Positions 11,099-22,149 of a stretch of DNA of 64,000 nucleotides are shown in pieces. Made by a program: the position numbers and the translations under genes. The stretch is from Nematopogon swammerdamellus. Taxonomy: Eukaryota > Arthropoda > Insecta > Lepidoptera > Adelidae. The stretch covers positions 19,235,566 through 19,299,565 of the forward strand of contig OX336340.1 of the NCBI GenBank assembly GCA_946902875.1. The letters run 5' to 3'. The notes under the pieces are model-generated. The model was not told the origin of the DNA and did no database searches. It saw only the letters and a list, made by a program, of their open reading frames with translations. Position 1 is the first letter of the stretch. Each line of letters starts with the position of its first letter.

Positions 11099-11530
11099 AA
11101 AAAAACGGCCAAGTGCGAGTCGAACTCGCGCACCGAGGGATCCGTATCGCCATGTCATGGCTAGCGCCACTCACGCCATCTAGATGGCGTGTTATGAAAT
11201 GCTTCATATTAGTTAAATGTCATGATTAGTTAAAATGCTTCATAATCTATTGGGTAGATGGCGCACGCGCATACACTTTTCGGTTTCTGCTATGGGAACC
11301 CCCGTGATTTTTTTATTTTTTCTTATTTTTATTATTTGTTGTTATATCGGCCATAATAACACATATTCTGTGAAAATTTCAACGGGCTACCTATTACGGT
11401 TCAAGAGATACAACCCTCGGACAGACAGACGGACGGACGGACGGACGGACATACGGACGAACGGACAGACAGACAGACGGCGTAGGCTTAGTAATAGGGT
11501 CCCGTACCGGATACGGAACCCTAAAAAATC
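11099..11530 (+). repeat. Family F dispersed repeat, full length
   Basis: Begins AAAACGGCCAAGTGCGAGTC and GAACTCGCGCACCGAGG, then GCCATCTAGATGGCGTG, an AT-rich middle, CAACGGGCTACCTATTACGG, a run of GACGGACG units, and GGATACGGAACCCTAAAAAA. Opposite orientation to the copy at 1922-2300. Both-strand open frames across the GACG run are not genes. Confidence 0.87.
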
Positions 11531-13073
11531 ATAAAATAGGTAGTACATTAAGTCCTTACCTACGACATGAAAACTATTTTGAAGTTTGTGAAGTTTATAT
11601 CTTATATGGTTATTGAGAATATCCAGCATTGCGGAGGAAGCTCCGCGCGAGAGGCACTATGCGTGCAAGTAGGAAATGGCTACAGAACCCTTTGTGTGTG
11701 AACAAGGCTCGCACTTAACAGGCCATTTACTATCGGGATTAATTTCTATGTGCTTAGTATCATCATTCATAATAATATTGTTTCTTCAGGGAACTGAGCA
11801 TTGAAAAAAACCATTCGCGAAGGTCGGAAAAATTATGTCCGTTTCCGTGCCACATAAATCAACGCACGCTGGCTTATCTCTCAGCGATAATATGAAGAAA
11901 ATGTAGCATTTAGTTCTATAAAAAAGAGTCTGATCAACACCTAAGCATAGTTTCGAAACTTTCGCCGACACCCGACAATGCCGCGAACTGAGCTTCGAGA
12001 AAAAGCTACATAGTTCGAGTAGGTAAAATTGTATCCCAACTCCCGGCGTCTCAGTTCGCCTTCTGATCGTGTATTAAATTATACAAATTGTATTATTAAA
12101 GTCTTCTGGAGAATTTATGATAGAGGGTAACTATTTCCGCCTAGTTTGCTGGCTGGAACTGCACTACCGTCACCGAAGTAGATAAACAGAAACGTGATTG
12201 CCACAAACTGCATGTTACCTTGTTGCAAACATTTTGGTCGACATGCACTACATATTTTGCTGCAGACTCAAAATTATTTTATTTTATTTCAGTTTATCTA
12301 TTGATCCAGTCGGTAATACTTGTACATTGTAATCCGGACTAATGAAAGCCTTACCACATATATTGAGATATAGTTTTCGCCATCTAAACCGTAGCGAAAA
12401 GCCACAAAGGGATTACTATTGTTTCTTTCTATGGTATTGTTGGAAAGCAGTGTGATATTTTTCAATTATCCTAAAGTGAGTGAGTGAGTTAAAAATTCGA
12501 GACAATATTATAAATAATAACGCAAAAATTGCAAATAACTTTTGCAAATCAATATTTTTCTACTAATTACTCAAGAAACAAAAAATTGTAAAGCTAGTTC
12601 TGAAGCAGCGTTAGAATATTTAGGAAGTTACGCGCCACAAAATACTCTGAATTTAAAACAATTATAGCTCCCAAATTATTGTGAAATATTTCACCTAAAG
12701 GCTAACCTAATTTAGTCACTAAGTTTTATGCTTCGGTCGGACTATGAATAAGGTCGGACGGTCTCCCATTCAAAGACCGGCCGTGCCCATGAATCAGTAA
12801 TAGATAACTCGCCTATGCATAGCACCACAGCTCCGACCGACACCGACAAAACGTCTGTTGTGTACTGTTCATTTCTCCTCATTGACAAGTTCGTGGCGCT
12901 TCTAAATATTTATTTCTATGACAGTTGGACTAACTTTTGCCTCTATTGTGCGAGATTTTATTACTGTTGCTGCGTTCAGATGGTGTTTATTGCACCTAAT
13001 CGCGAGAATGGTGACAGCTTGTGATTTTATAGTCGCGAAGAGTGTTATTTGTAAATTAATTAGCATCATACTA
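11531..13073. other. Unassigned DNA with one family F-related fragment
   Basis: 11681-11727 (CTACAGAACCCTTTGTGTGT, CTCGCACTTAACAGGCC) is the inverted head of the element at 2651-2968. No gene was recognised elsewhere in the stretch. Confidence 0.45.
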
Positions 13074-13081
13074 TTTGTGAC

Positions 13082-14075
13082 CAGTGGCGGCTGGTGACTT
13101 CAGTGACCGGTAGTGCGCTAAGTACCTACCTACTTAAATACCTAATTTCCCAACACATTCCCAATGTTATTTTAAGATCGCGACTTCCGAATTTTTAAAC
13201 GCCTGCCTTGTATTATTTACGTACCTAGTATGAATATTCTCAAGACAATCATATCAATCAATGAGTTGCAAAAAACAAGAAAATAAATCCCAACAAGTTT
13301 TTTAACTCATTTATAGTATCTTTATGAACACACCCATAGACCACAACACTACTGCAGCTTTCAAAAAGAAAACAATAGCAATGTCCCAAAAATACTTAAA
13401 AAAATTATACAAATAAAAGTAGTTGAAAAGTAGGAATTGAACCCGGGATCACCTGATTGCAAAGCCTTACCTTTACCAACGCTTAGGCAAATATCGGCAC
13501 CACTTAATACACAGTATCACGTGAACGTGACAGAAAGCACAAAACCTGACCATATCCCATTTTAAATATTCGCGCGCTAACGGGTATGTGACATCACATG
13601 ACAGCGCCACAGCGCGCTGACTTTAACTAGGTAGACGGACTCGTGCAAAACGAATCGCTCGCGGCGCGACGTGTCGCACGCGCGGCTATTCACGATATAG
13701 CGTCCTTGTTTGGCGCTCGTACGCCGCACGCAGAACTCCATTTCGGCCCATACTGTTTCTATGAAGTATCTTTTGTCTCACGCGCCAGCGGTGTTTTGCC
13801 GATCCCCATACATTCAGTATAGGAGACCCGCGTGCGGTTTCCGATTCCGCACGGGGCGCGCTAGCGATGTAATGGCACGGGTTTACTCGCGAAAACTTGC
13901 CTTTTGATCTATAAAATAAGGTCGAATTCACATTCGTATTTATTTGGAGTACGATCTTTATGGTTTTAATGTAGGTATGTTGTATTGTAAGATATTATTT
14001 ATTTTGAGTGAAGTGAAGACTTCTCGTGGAATGGTAGTGCGGCGCACGAGCGCACTTTAGGACTAGCCGCCAGTG
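13082..14075. mobile_element. Non-autonomous hAT-like element, copy 1 (994 bp, 8-bp TSD)
   Basis: Terminal inverted repeats CAGTGGCGGCTGGT and CACTGGCGGCTAGT (right end read inward). The flanking TTTGTGAC at 13074-13081 is repeated at 14076-14083. An 8-bp target duplication is the hallmark of the hAT superfamily. A second copy at 36693-37623 has the same ends and its own 8-bp duplication. No transposase frame is present, and the ~65-80-codon frames inside are chance. A paralogous unoccupied site lies at 15203-15210. The right end carries CGCACGAGCGCACTTTAG, partly mirrored by GTAGTGCGCTAAG near the left end. Confidence 0.9.
13433..13500 (-). other. tRNA-like segment inside hAT-like copy 1
   Basis: On the minus strand, TTGCCTAAGCGTTGGTAAAG resembles a tRNA A box with D arm. 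It is followed by an anticodon-arm-like CTTTGCAATCAGG and by a B box GGTTCAATTCC. The same segment sits at 37033-37100 in copy 2. It is most likely a tRNA or tRNA-SINE fragment captured before the two copies spread. It is not proposed as a functional tRNA. Confidence 0.5.
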
Positions 14076-14083
14076 TTTGTGAC

Positions 14084-14644
14084 TGGTGTTAATATTAAAT
14101 GAATAACTATGGCTATAAATTCAGGCTACGATTTGTTTCGTAATTTTAACATCGATTGGTGCAATTTTCTTGTTGAAGTTTCGAAGTGTCTTTATGTTTC
14201 ATCACCTTTTTAACTTTAGCTAGCTAAATAATGATCTTATGTTTAAAAAAAAATATTGTTTAAATTATTTTATTTATTTGCAAGTCTATAGCAGTATGGG
14301 TTTTTCGACATGCTTACTTAATAGTATGTTTACCCATATGCTTAGGTAGGAAGGTACACAAACAGCTTTAAATTAAAACTCTTAGTTATTTTTTCCATTT
14401 TCAAAATTATTTCAAAAGTTTTACAGCCTAATATTTCTTATACCAATCCACCGATCAAATGAACACCTATATCGCTGTCGAAATAATTTCTAAACTATAC
14501 ATAAGCGGCATATTTTTCACATATCGTCGAGTATATGAAAAATCACATTAGAAAATGGTATGACACAAGACGAAATTTTGGGCACATCGAGATGTGAATG
14601 AGACAAAATATGTGGAACTGTTTGACAGTTTTTTTTTTAGTTAA
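14084..14644. other. Unassigned AT-rich DNA
   Basis: 14084-14118 (TGGTGTTAATATTAAATGAA, TAACTATGGCTATAAAT) continues the sequence interrupted by the hAT-like element and is duplicated at 15211-15246. Nothing else was recognised. Confidence 0.5.
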
Positions 14645-14760
14645 TTTTTTTTATGGAAACTGACACGGTTGTCTTCGTCATCTACAACATCCGTGATGTC
14701 AACCCATAACACCATGTGAACTAGGTGCCATGTCAGTGCATTCATTTCATGCAGTTCTGA
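14645..14760 (-). mobile_element. Family A SINE, 3' fragment
   Basis: TTTTTTTATGGAAACTGACA to AGGTGCCATGTCAGTGC in plus orientation: a 5'-truncated copy of family A. Confidence 0.75.
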
Positions 14761-15064
14761 GAGAGCACGCACAATCATTGTTCTGTGTATTGTGCACAGT
14801 TGGGGGGGCGGTTGTAGCTTCGAGCCGAGAAATATGCAACCACAGACAACCTAATATGCAACAGATGAGTTATGTATGAGTCTTCTGGCATTTAAGAGAA
14901 TATTATAAGATAATAATATTATAGAAGATGTTGCTTGCAGTTTTCTGAGAAAAAAAAATGCAAAGTTCCTATCTCCAACTGTCTATAATAGTTTCACTGA
15001 CATATATTTTTTAAATTGATTCCTTCGTCTAATGCAGAGTATGTAGGTATATGATCGCGGGGTA

Positions 15065-15165
15065 GTTTTTTTATGGAATCTGACACGGTTGGCTACATCA
15101 CCTACAACATCCGTGATGTCAGCCCATAACTTCCCACCCAGTGCTTCCCTTCATTTCATAGTAGT
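15065..15165 (-). mobile_element. Family A SINE, 3' fragment with a small internal deletion
   Basis: TTTTTATGGAATCTGACACG to AGTGCTTCCCTTCATTTCAT. The usual GGGTGAACTAGGTGCC part is reduced to TTCCCACC. It abuts the duplicated segment carrying the empty hAT site. Confidence 0.7.
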
Positions 15166-15246
15166 AGTGTTATTTGTAAATTAATTAATTAGCATCATAC
15201 TATTTGTGACTGGTGTTAATATTAAATGAATAACTATGGCTATAAA
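15166..15246. repeat. Paralogous empty site for the hAT-like insertion
   Basis: This ~80-bp segment repeats the sequence flanking hAT-like copy 1 (13041-13081 joined to 14084-14118) but with a single TTTGTGAC at 15203-15210 and no element. It differs by a small ATTA insertion. The segment was therefore duplicated before the element inserted at 13.08 kb, or else belongs to an otherwise unrecognised repeat. Confidence 0.85.
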
Positions 15247-15820
15247 TGCGCGGCGCCTGCCAGAGAGCGATACTCACCGGATGGTCAGTTGCACGTAAAA
15301 CGACCGTGCACTGTTGTGCACGTCTACTTAGATTTTTTAAGATTGCATTAGAATATTAAATTACACTTGAATTGTACATTCAAGCCAATATGATATTATG
15401 GTTCACCAACCAAACAAATTAAATAGTTCATTGAATCAGGCGCAAGTCTCAAAGGCACACAGCTAATTCAAAATTCAATTCTAATAAAAAAAAAATTACC
15501 GATTTATGAAATAAAACGGACAAAAAATTTCAAATTTATGTAGAAAAAATACAAATACAAATTAGAATGTGAATTAATTTGTGTGGACAATAAATTTTTT
15601 TAATACGGGCTGAATTCAGAAATACGAACATACACTTTTTGTTCTGATCGCTGCTGTATCAGCCTGTACTGTATACCTATGTAACTAATGCTAGCAACAG
15701 GACCACGACATGACATAATTTTATTGGCTCAGTTAAACAATTGTCTGACACGATTAAAGGGAAGCAATGCAAAAATATGTACATTACCGTTTATTAAAAA
15801 ACTTAAATTACAAATTTAAA
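15247..15820. other. Unassigned AT-rich DNA
   Basis: No gene or recognised repeat. Confidence 0.45.
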
Positions 15821-16366
15821 AAACCCCCGACACATCAGTCGCCCTTATAAAATTAAAAATAATTTCCGATTAGTTAATTAAAGGCGTCGGGGACCTAGTA
15901 TTTTTTTTTACTTAGCGGTTTAAATAATTGTAATTAAACTTTTGTTTCAAACTTTTTAAGAGACCTAATTTAAATTTGTAGGTAATAATTTTGTTAGGTT
16001 AGGTTAGGTTACATAAATACGCAAATTTAATTATACATACACAAAAATAATTTAAACAAGTACATAAATTTATTTTGTAATAATATCGGTTTATTAACTT
16101 AAGCGACGAGGGAAAGTGTAATAAATTTCCATTTTACACCAGATATCCCTTCACCAATTTGGAAAATGTTCGATGATCTTCGAATCGGTTAACCTTATCT
16201 TCATCGAACAGCTAATAACCATTCCGGTTAAACCAGCTTTCTAATAAGAAAAACCGCATCTAATCGGCCCATCCGTTTGGGTGCTACGATGCCACAGACG
16301 GACACACAAGACAGACGAAGGCACCAAACCTATAACACCCCTCCTTTTGCGTCGGGGATTAAAAAC
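15821..16366. mobile_element. Probable non-autonomous element bounded by CCCCGAC/GTCGGGG
   Basis: Ends are AAACCCCCGACACATCAG and TTTTGCGTCGGGGATTAAAA, with a further GGCGTCGGGGACC inside near 15885-15900. The internal GAAAAACCGCATCTAATCGG, CCCATCCGTTTGGGTGCTA and GACGGACACAC recur in a shorter form at 42630-42690, showing a dispersed family. The run GTTAGGTTAGGTTAGGTTA near 15993 is inside it. No coding potential, class uncertain. Confidence 0.45.
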
Positions 16367-16855
16367 AATTAAAACTACTTAAATTCGTTAGAAACAAATA
16401 AAATTAACCAACCGAATACAACAAATAAAAAACTGAAGACTTACATAAAAAACTAAAATAAAAAAAACGGCTGGTGATTTGGAAAGCTGAAAGTGGATTG
16501 TAGGATGATGTGTGGTTTCTGACCTTAGTTCCATAGGCGTGATTCCGTCGGAATTTCCTGCTTACGGTTTTCGGTGGTATCCAGGGTCGACCCTTTCTTG
16601 AATGGAATGTCCTTTTAATGTACTTACTCCGATAAAGGTGATGAACTTTCTTTTTGTCACCGGTTGGTTGTTGGAAGTCAGGGAGAACAATTATTGCGAA
16701 TGAAATATGATATGGAGGTAGGTTTTGAAAGGAATTTTTACTCATGAAGTTTTCGACTTACCTACGATAATCTCCTTGCCATATAAAATTTAGTGATGCC
16801 AATGAAATATATTGAAAATCCCTAAAATGTGAAGAATAACCAATAATAGGCCAAG
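16367..16855. other. Unassigned DNA with a 113-codon minus-strand frame
   Basis: 16404-16745 is open on the minus strand. The product is basic and lacks any domain I recognise, and the segment has the look of an old repeat. No claim of a gene is made. Confidence 0.35.
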
Positions 16856-17039
16856 TCTGAATGAAACGTCGGTCTAAACGGCTATGTAAATTGTTTGTGT
16901 TTTCCGACCAGTTCAGTGTAGCCGGCACGATCAAAGGGGGAAGCACTGACATGGCACCTAGTTCACCCGGTGTTATGGGCCGACATCACGGACGTTGTAG
17001 GTGATGTAGCCAACCGTGTCAGATTCCATAAAAAAAAAG
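16856..17039 (+). mobile_element. Family A SINE, 5'-truncated
   Basis: From TGAATGAAACGTCGGTC through GTTCAGTGTAGCCGGCACGA to GTGTCAGATTCCATAAAAAA. Followed directly by family F sequence. Confidence 0.82.
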
Positions 17040-17046
17040 TGTGAGT

Positions 17047-17296
17047 ACACGGTTCCGTACCACCACCATCACGGTAAGTTTGACGATTCGTTTTATTATT
17101 TGTCAGGATCACCGCCATAATATCAAGGATATTGGAAGGGGTCGCTGCATAATATAACGTCAACATTTTAACCGGCTATGATCATTACAGTTCAAATATA
17201 CAGCAGTTTAACGTTAGGACAGACGGATGGACGGACGGACGTACAGACGGCGTGGGCTTAGTAATAGAGTCCCGTACGAATACGGAACCCTAAAAA
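17047..17296 (+). repeat. Family F dispersed repeat, 5'-truncated
   Basis: Starts GTACACGGTTCCGTACCACC, includes the AT-rich middle and a GACGGATGGACGGACG run, and ends GTCCCGTACGAATACGGAAC plus CCTAAAAA. Confidence 0.75.
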
Positions 17297-17319
17297 CCGC
17301 CGGCGTGGGCACCGTACCA

Positions 17320-17604
17320 CAGATTACTGAATAGTCACTTCGTAACAGATAAATCACTCCCTAGAAAAAGTTCCATACCTTCGGCTTTAATAGCCTACTG
17401 TTTCACGTCGCCAATCGCTGCGTGCGAAAATGTACCTAAACGATCGAGTGTAAAGTTATTATTGCTTTGCGCGCAGTTGCGTGGGCGAGCGTGTAGATAT
17501 GCTTCGCGCGGCTGACGAATTCCACTGAATTAGACCGCCGCTAGATTAGTCCGCTGGGCGGTAGGTAGTTAGCGCGCGCAAATACATAGAGTGCGTGAGG
17601 CCTG
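17320..17604 (+). repeat. 285-bp dispersed repeat, copy 1
   Basis: From CAGATTACTGAATAGTCACT to GTGCGTGAGGCCTG. About 85-90% alike by eye to 31802-32094 in the same orientation. The 3' half is rich in CpG (AGCGCGCGCAAATACATAG). No coding capacity or TG...CA ends, so LTR identity is not supported. The element class is unknown. Confidence 0.8.
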
Positions 17605-17793
17605 ACCGTACCGCGAGTACGCTGACAGCGTTTCTTCTCTGGGTGTCCATACTGATGCCCTGCTGTAGGAGTTCGCGCGGGCGGGCGCGGTTAAATAATA
17701 CGCTATACAACACGTGTGGACTAACAAAATAAATACACAAACGAAATGGACACTAAAATAATGTTATAAATAGTTTTAGTAACGCCAACATCA
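17605..17793. other. Unassigned spacer
   Basis: Moderately GC-rich then AT-rich. Nothing recognised. Confidence 0.4.
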
Positions 17794-18137
17794 GTCAGCC
17801 TCGGTAGCTCAGTGGTGCCGTCGGTCAACTGTTGTTGAGCACACCCGGGCGCGGTCAGTACTTAAATGGGTGACCGCTCGAACGTTGGAGGCTGACCGTG
17901 GTTCGGAGTCCACGTAAATCTAAAACCTTTCTTACCTTACTAGTTGGTAGGGTTTATCCCGCCCGGGTTGATACCACCGCACTGCATGAAACGTCGGTCG
18001 AAACGACTATGTAAATAGTTAGTGTTTTCCGTCCAGTTCAGTGTGGCCGACGCGAAATGAAGGGAAGGGCACCTAGTTCACCCTGTATTATGGGCTGACA
18101 TCACGGATGTTGTAGGTGATGTAGTCAACCGTGTCAG
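17794..18137 (+). mobile_element. Family A SINE with tRNA/5S head, interrupted near its 3' end
   Basis: Starts GTCAGCCTCGGTAGCTCAGT. The 5S-like part is GCGGTCAGTACTTAAATGGG then TGACCGCTC, followed by GGAGGCTGACCGTGGTTCGG. The body is complete to CAACCGTGTCAG at 18137. A family G tail follows, and the missing SINE end (CCGTCAGTTTCCATAAAAAA) reappears at 18507-18530, so the G sequence was inserted into this SINE. Confidence 0.87.
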
Positions 18138-18506
18138 ATAGATAGATAGAAATACTTTAATGCTCCAAAAACATTTTACAGAAACAAACGATAAGTAATT
18201 TACATGAGGGGCAAAGGCGGACTTACTTATCCCTTACAGGGATTTCTCCCAGTCAACCTTTGGATGTTTGAGAGTCGTATGTTGTAAGACATAAGTAGGT
18301 AATAGCAAAACACTTGAGTGTGGGAATGTAAAATATAATATAAGGAAAATAACTATGATAAACTATAAAATAGGTACACTACATAAAAATACGTACTAGT
18401 TGATTAAACGTATAAATTACTATTTATAAATTAAATTAAATACCTACATATGAATTACAGTTTACATAATACATAGGTAATACCTAAATATTTTCCGTAA
18501 AAGTCC
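18138..18506 (-). mobile_element. Family G LINE-type tail inserted into a family A SINE
   Basis: In plus orientation it begins with GATA repeats and AAATACTTTAATGCTCC. It includes ACATGAGGGGCAAAGGCGGA and CTCCCAGTCAACCTTTGGATG, then an AT-rich part shared with 30421-30560. Reverse-complemented, the end has AATAAAGTATTT-like polyadenylation sequence, as in a LINE 3' UTR. No ORF. Its position inside the SINE makes it the younger insertion. Confidence 0.75.
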
Positions 18507-18530
18507 GTTCCGTCAGTTTCCATAAAAAAA

Positions 18531-19274
18531 ATCTGTTCTTCAAGTTTCTTCCACCTCAACATTTGCGGTGTTGAACTTTTTTTTTTGACTAAAATTGCGT
18601 AGATAATAATTTATCAGAAGCTATAATCAATCATCATTTGATAGGAATTTTGACTGTATCGCTTCTGGGCATGGAACTCGAACAGTCAGGAGTATGCATA
18701 CAATTAATTAAACAGTGAGCAACCTTTTCAGGAGCAGAACCTGTGCGTACTTGTTTTACTTACATAAAATAAATGGTCACTTACTCGAGTGTACGGAGGT
18801 CGTGGAAGGAAAATGCGCTCGCACGCAGCTCAGCAACAACAAAGCGCTGTCTCTACTCGCAAACTTTGTTTGTGTCCCATCTCAGCTCAGCTCTTACTAC
18901 GCTCTCCATTCACTTTCCACAAAATTTGTCCCAGAATTTAATATCTGTGTAGCCCAGTTATTCTGGCAAGCGTTCATAACGCGAACACGTGCTTCGAGCT
19001 AAATAAAAAACTCCAATTCATGTCACGCGCGGACATAACACTTTTATTTCACGTTCGGACATTTAATCACTGCGGATTTATTCGACTAAACTATTTTTCT
19101 GTTCGTACCAAATTGGAAATATAGAACCGGACAGTTTGGAAGTTCTTCTGAAAACTTTCTAGTCAAAGTTCGAAATTCAATTACACTTCTATCGGAGTTG
19201 TTTAAATTTCGAATGCTGCATTCGAATTGTTTCCAACTTTTCACTTTCTTTATGTTCAGTTCCTTTCGTCCGTT
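18531..19274. other. Unassigned DNA upstream of a CpG-rich segment
   Basis: AT-rich to 18700, then more balanced. Open frames of 95 and 109 codons lack recognisable domains. Confidence 0.4.
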
Positions 19275-19430
19275 ATTTGTGATGTTTGCGTTCGCGACGC
19301 GTGTCCGGCGGGTGCGGGGTGGCGTGCCGGGAGGCGTCAGCGCCGGGCGATGTTCGGGCGTCGTTTGCCGGCGCGGGGCGTCGCGACGCTTCGGCGGCGT
19401 CGCCGCGGCGCCCACACCCGCTCCACATAA
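19275..19430. other. CpG-dense GC-rich island
   Basis: About 150 bp of very GC-rich sequence (GGCGGCGTCGCCGCGGCGCC, GCCGGGCGATGTTCGGGCGT) in otherwise AT-rich DNA. Both strands stay open, and the minus-strand frame 19086-19415 encodes a Pro/Arg-rich start. It could be a first exon or promoter region of a host gene, or a GC-rich element fragment. I see no TATA or splice site that decides. Confidence 0.4.
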
Positions 19431-19902
19431 CTAAATGAAAACGTCCGAAGTGTGACTAAATACTCGTGGAAACTAACCGGCTGCTAGAGCTCAAACAACC
19501 CAACTCAGGTGAAAAGAAAAGTTCTTCATATTCTATCGTTCCAATTCGAACTTATTAACTTGTTATCGTCGACTCGCTTCCAAAACTATATGTGTTTCAG
19601 TCGCACACGTCAGCTCGTATCCAGTGTTTATTGATAAACTCTATGTTATTTATCAAGCAGTTCTATATACGTTATAGGTACGTAAAACGTAAAAGATTAT
19701 TTAAAAATTAAATAAAAGAAGTTGCTTAGTTATGCGTACACTAAAGAAAGACGTTAGTCTAATCATATATCTCGAACACAAAATGTTATTTCCTTATTTC
19801 AAAATTTTGGCTACTAAAGAAAATATATACCTACGTACGTGCAGCCGTTTTACAGGAAGCTCGTACTTTTCCTTCCAGTTTTAGAAAAAAATGTGTATAA
19901 AT

Positions 19903-19941
19903 ATTCCCATTAAATAGACCATCTGTCTATTTAATGGGAAT
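19903..19941. other. Perfect 17-bp hairpin at a repeat junction
   Basis: ATTCCCATTAAATAGAC and its exact reverse complement are separated by CATCT. The right arm begins a LINE-like 3' tail (19942-20055), so the hairpin probably marks a foldback event during insertion. Confidence 0.7.
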
Positions 19942-20055
19942 ACAATTTATTTATTATTTAAGATTTTTTATGTATAATGACGATGCCTCAAGATCACGAT
20001 GTTAATTGTTTGATAATGTGTGCTAATAAATGGATTTGAATTGATTTGATTTGAT
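19942..20055 (+). repeat. LINE-like 3' tail with GATTT repeat end
   Basis: TTAAGATTTTTTATGTATAA, TGCTAATAAATGGATTTGAA and a terminal GATTTGATTTGAT run. An AATAAA signal followed by a short tandem tail is typical of non-LTR element 3' ends. No ORF remains. Confidence 0.55.
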
Positions 20056-22149
20056 ACCCTTTAGTACCAAGCTGTAGTGGCAAACTATAGCCACACTTAC
20101 CGAGAAGCATATAGTCCTAACACTCAACCTTCAGACTACATAAATATATCTGAAACGATATAAGTTTGGCCCCTACTTATTTTTCAACTTTCGACATAAC
20201 GAATTCCCCGGATCCTCCATCATGACAAATAATTTTTACATTTGAGCCGTTCGCGTTCGTAAGGCTAAGCCTTCCGTTCGCTCAATCGAAAAAGTGAATC
20301 GAAGAGCCGAGTGGATCAACTGTGCGGCTCCCGCATCCATCACTCAAGAGCCAGGTATTACTACTAGTGGTTGGCGAGACTACGCTTGCAGAGCTATACA
20401 ATTTTAACGCAGAAACAAAGTGTTCGGGCTGACACCACGGGTGTATTATGTTAAGTAACAACAATGTCAAATTTTATATAAAAATTTATAAAACACGACT
20501 GCTAAATAATGAAGAAAACAATGCAGCGTAGTCAGGCTATTTCTCTATTCGAATCCTTGTACATGCCCGACTACAGCATTTTTTACTGATTTTTCCTTGT
20601 TTTCAAATTGTTTACAGTCAGGTTTTATAAAATATGTTTTGTTTGATTTTTTATTTAATGAATCATATTTCTAAACCATGAAACGTGGTACATTTTTAAA
20701 TCGCTCTTTTGAGCTCTAAGCAACGATACCACACTCGATGGGGGTTGAAGTGCTTTATTTAAATGCACGCTACTTACTGCTGTAAGAGTGTAGTTAAATA
20801 TTTGCTAAATTAAAATAAATTCTGTTTCTGTACACTTATTGCCACAAAGGAAGTTCACTTACTGTATCCGTGTTTTACGGTAAGATGGTCAGAACCTTCC
20901 TTAAAAAAACTTATGTCATTGGGTCCAAACCAGCAATTTTTTTTTAATGGGTCCTCAAAAGGGGTCGAAACCTTCCGAGATCAGAAAAACTATTTTCAAA
21001 GTTCGACAATATGGCACCTAACGGCCACCATTTTGAATTTTCTTTATCATCATTCATCATACATACATTTTTGTAGCCGATAGCTCTTCCACAATTAAGA
21101 CGAATCCAACGTCACCACATATGTTAAAACCTAAAAAATAACTCTCCTTTTTACCCGACTTGGGTAAAAGTAAGGTAATTGCTTCGAGCAGTCGGGTAAA
21201 AATAGCTAGGACGCCCACGGACATTCCGTGATACTTAAAACTGATGAACTGGGAAACACAACAAAGAACCAGATAATTCTAGCCAGCTTTCAGTCCGTCT
21301 GTATAGAGACGCTGACCGCCAGTCATCCCGTATGATCACACACGCAGGGGATGATCCATCCACCCTAGAGAGAATCCTTCAACCTTCACGCCAGTCAGGC
21401 CTACGTCAATGTGAAGAATGCTGTGTAGGCGTTGCGAAAATAAATGTTCGGGCGCGTCAGCTGTCCGGTTTTGATAAAGCGTCAAGCGTTAAAAAGTAAA
21501 GGCTCAATAATACCTGACTCTTGATTGAAAATTGGACAAAAGCTAAACAACTAAGTACTACGAGTATATTATCGTTATTTATTTTAATCTTACTTCTGCT
21601 CGGAAGAGCTTAACAAATATTTTTATGAATAGTTAAGTATGTACCTAGGATTAAGAGAAGATTCGATTTTATAAAGTTTTTAATTTCATACATATTATAT
21701 TGCTAGATGTTGCCCGCGACTTCGTCCGCGTGGATAACTGGACATGACAAATTATTTCAGAACCACATGAAAATAAATCTTTTGTTAGAAACTAAATCCT
21801 AACAATAAAACAGTAAAACTGGATATATGCATTGAAAATATGTATTTACATATTATAGATTTTGCCCGCAATTCCTTCTCATTTTCAAATGAGTAGGCAA
21901 CACAGATTCATCTCCCGGTCGCACGTCATGTCAAATTCAATCTTCGTCCTCGTGGCAGGGATAACGTATTTCACATTCTTACATCCTGCCGTCTAAAGCT
22001 TATAAATCGACTGTCGCTTTGTTCAGGAGAAATGCTTAAACTGTTTACTCTTTCCCTTCATTTTGAGCTGCTTCGCGATTTGTTTGTGCGGATTCTGCAA
22101 TGCATCACCCAGCGAGCGTGGACATACATGTATATTAGAAGGAGCATTA
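20056..22149. other. Unassigned AT-rich DNA with one family E fragment
   Basis: 21700-21745 (GCTAGATGTTGCCCGCGACT, TCGTCCGCGTGGAT) is the end of a family E copy on the minus strand. A second weak fragment is near 21855 (TAGATTTTGCCCGCAATTCC). No gene was recognised in the remaining ~2 kb. Confidence 0.45.

Noticed and set aside
15990..16012. GTTAGGTTAGGTTAGGTTA, resembling the insect telomere repeat TTAGG
   Set aside because: Only about three to four units, inside a dispersed element; far too short to claim telomeric or interstitial telomeric sequence.
16404..16745. 113-codon minus-strand frame with a basic product
   Set aside because: No recognised domain; local sequence looks like an old repeat; composition does not stand out.
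17320..17604. Solo LTR
   Set aside because: The two copies do not start TG or end CA, and no target duplication was found; listed only as a dispersed repeat.
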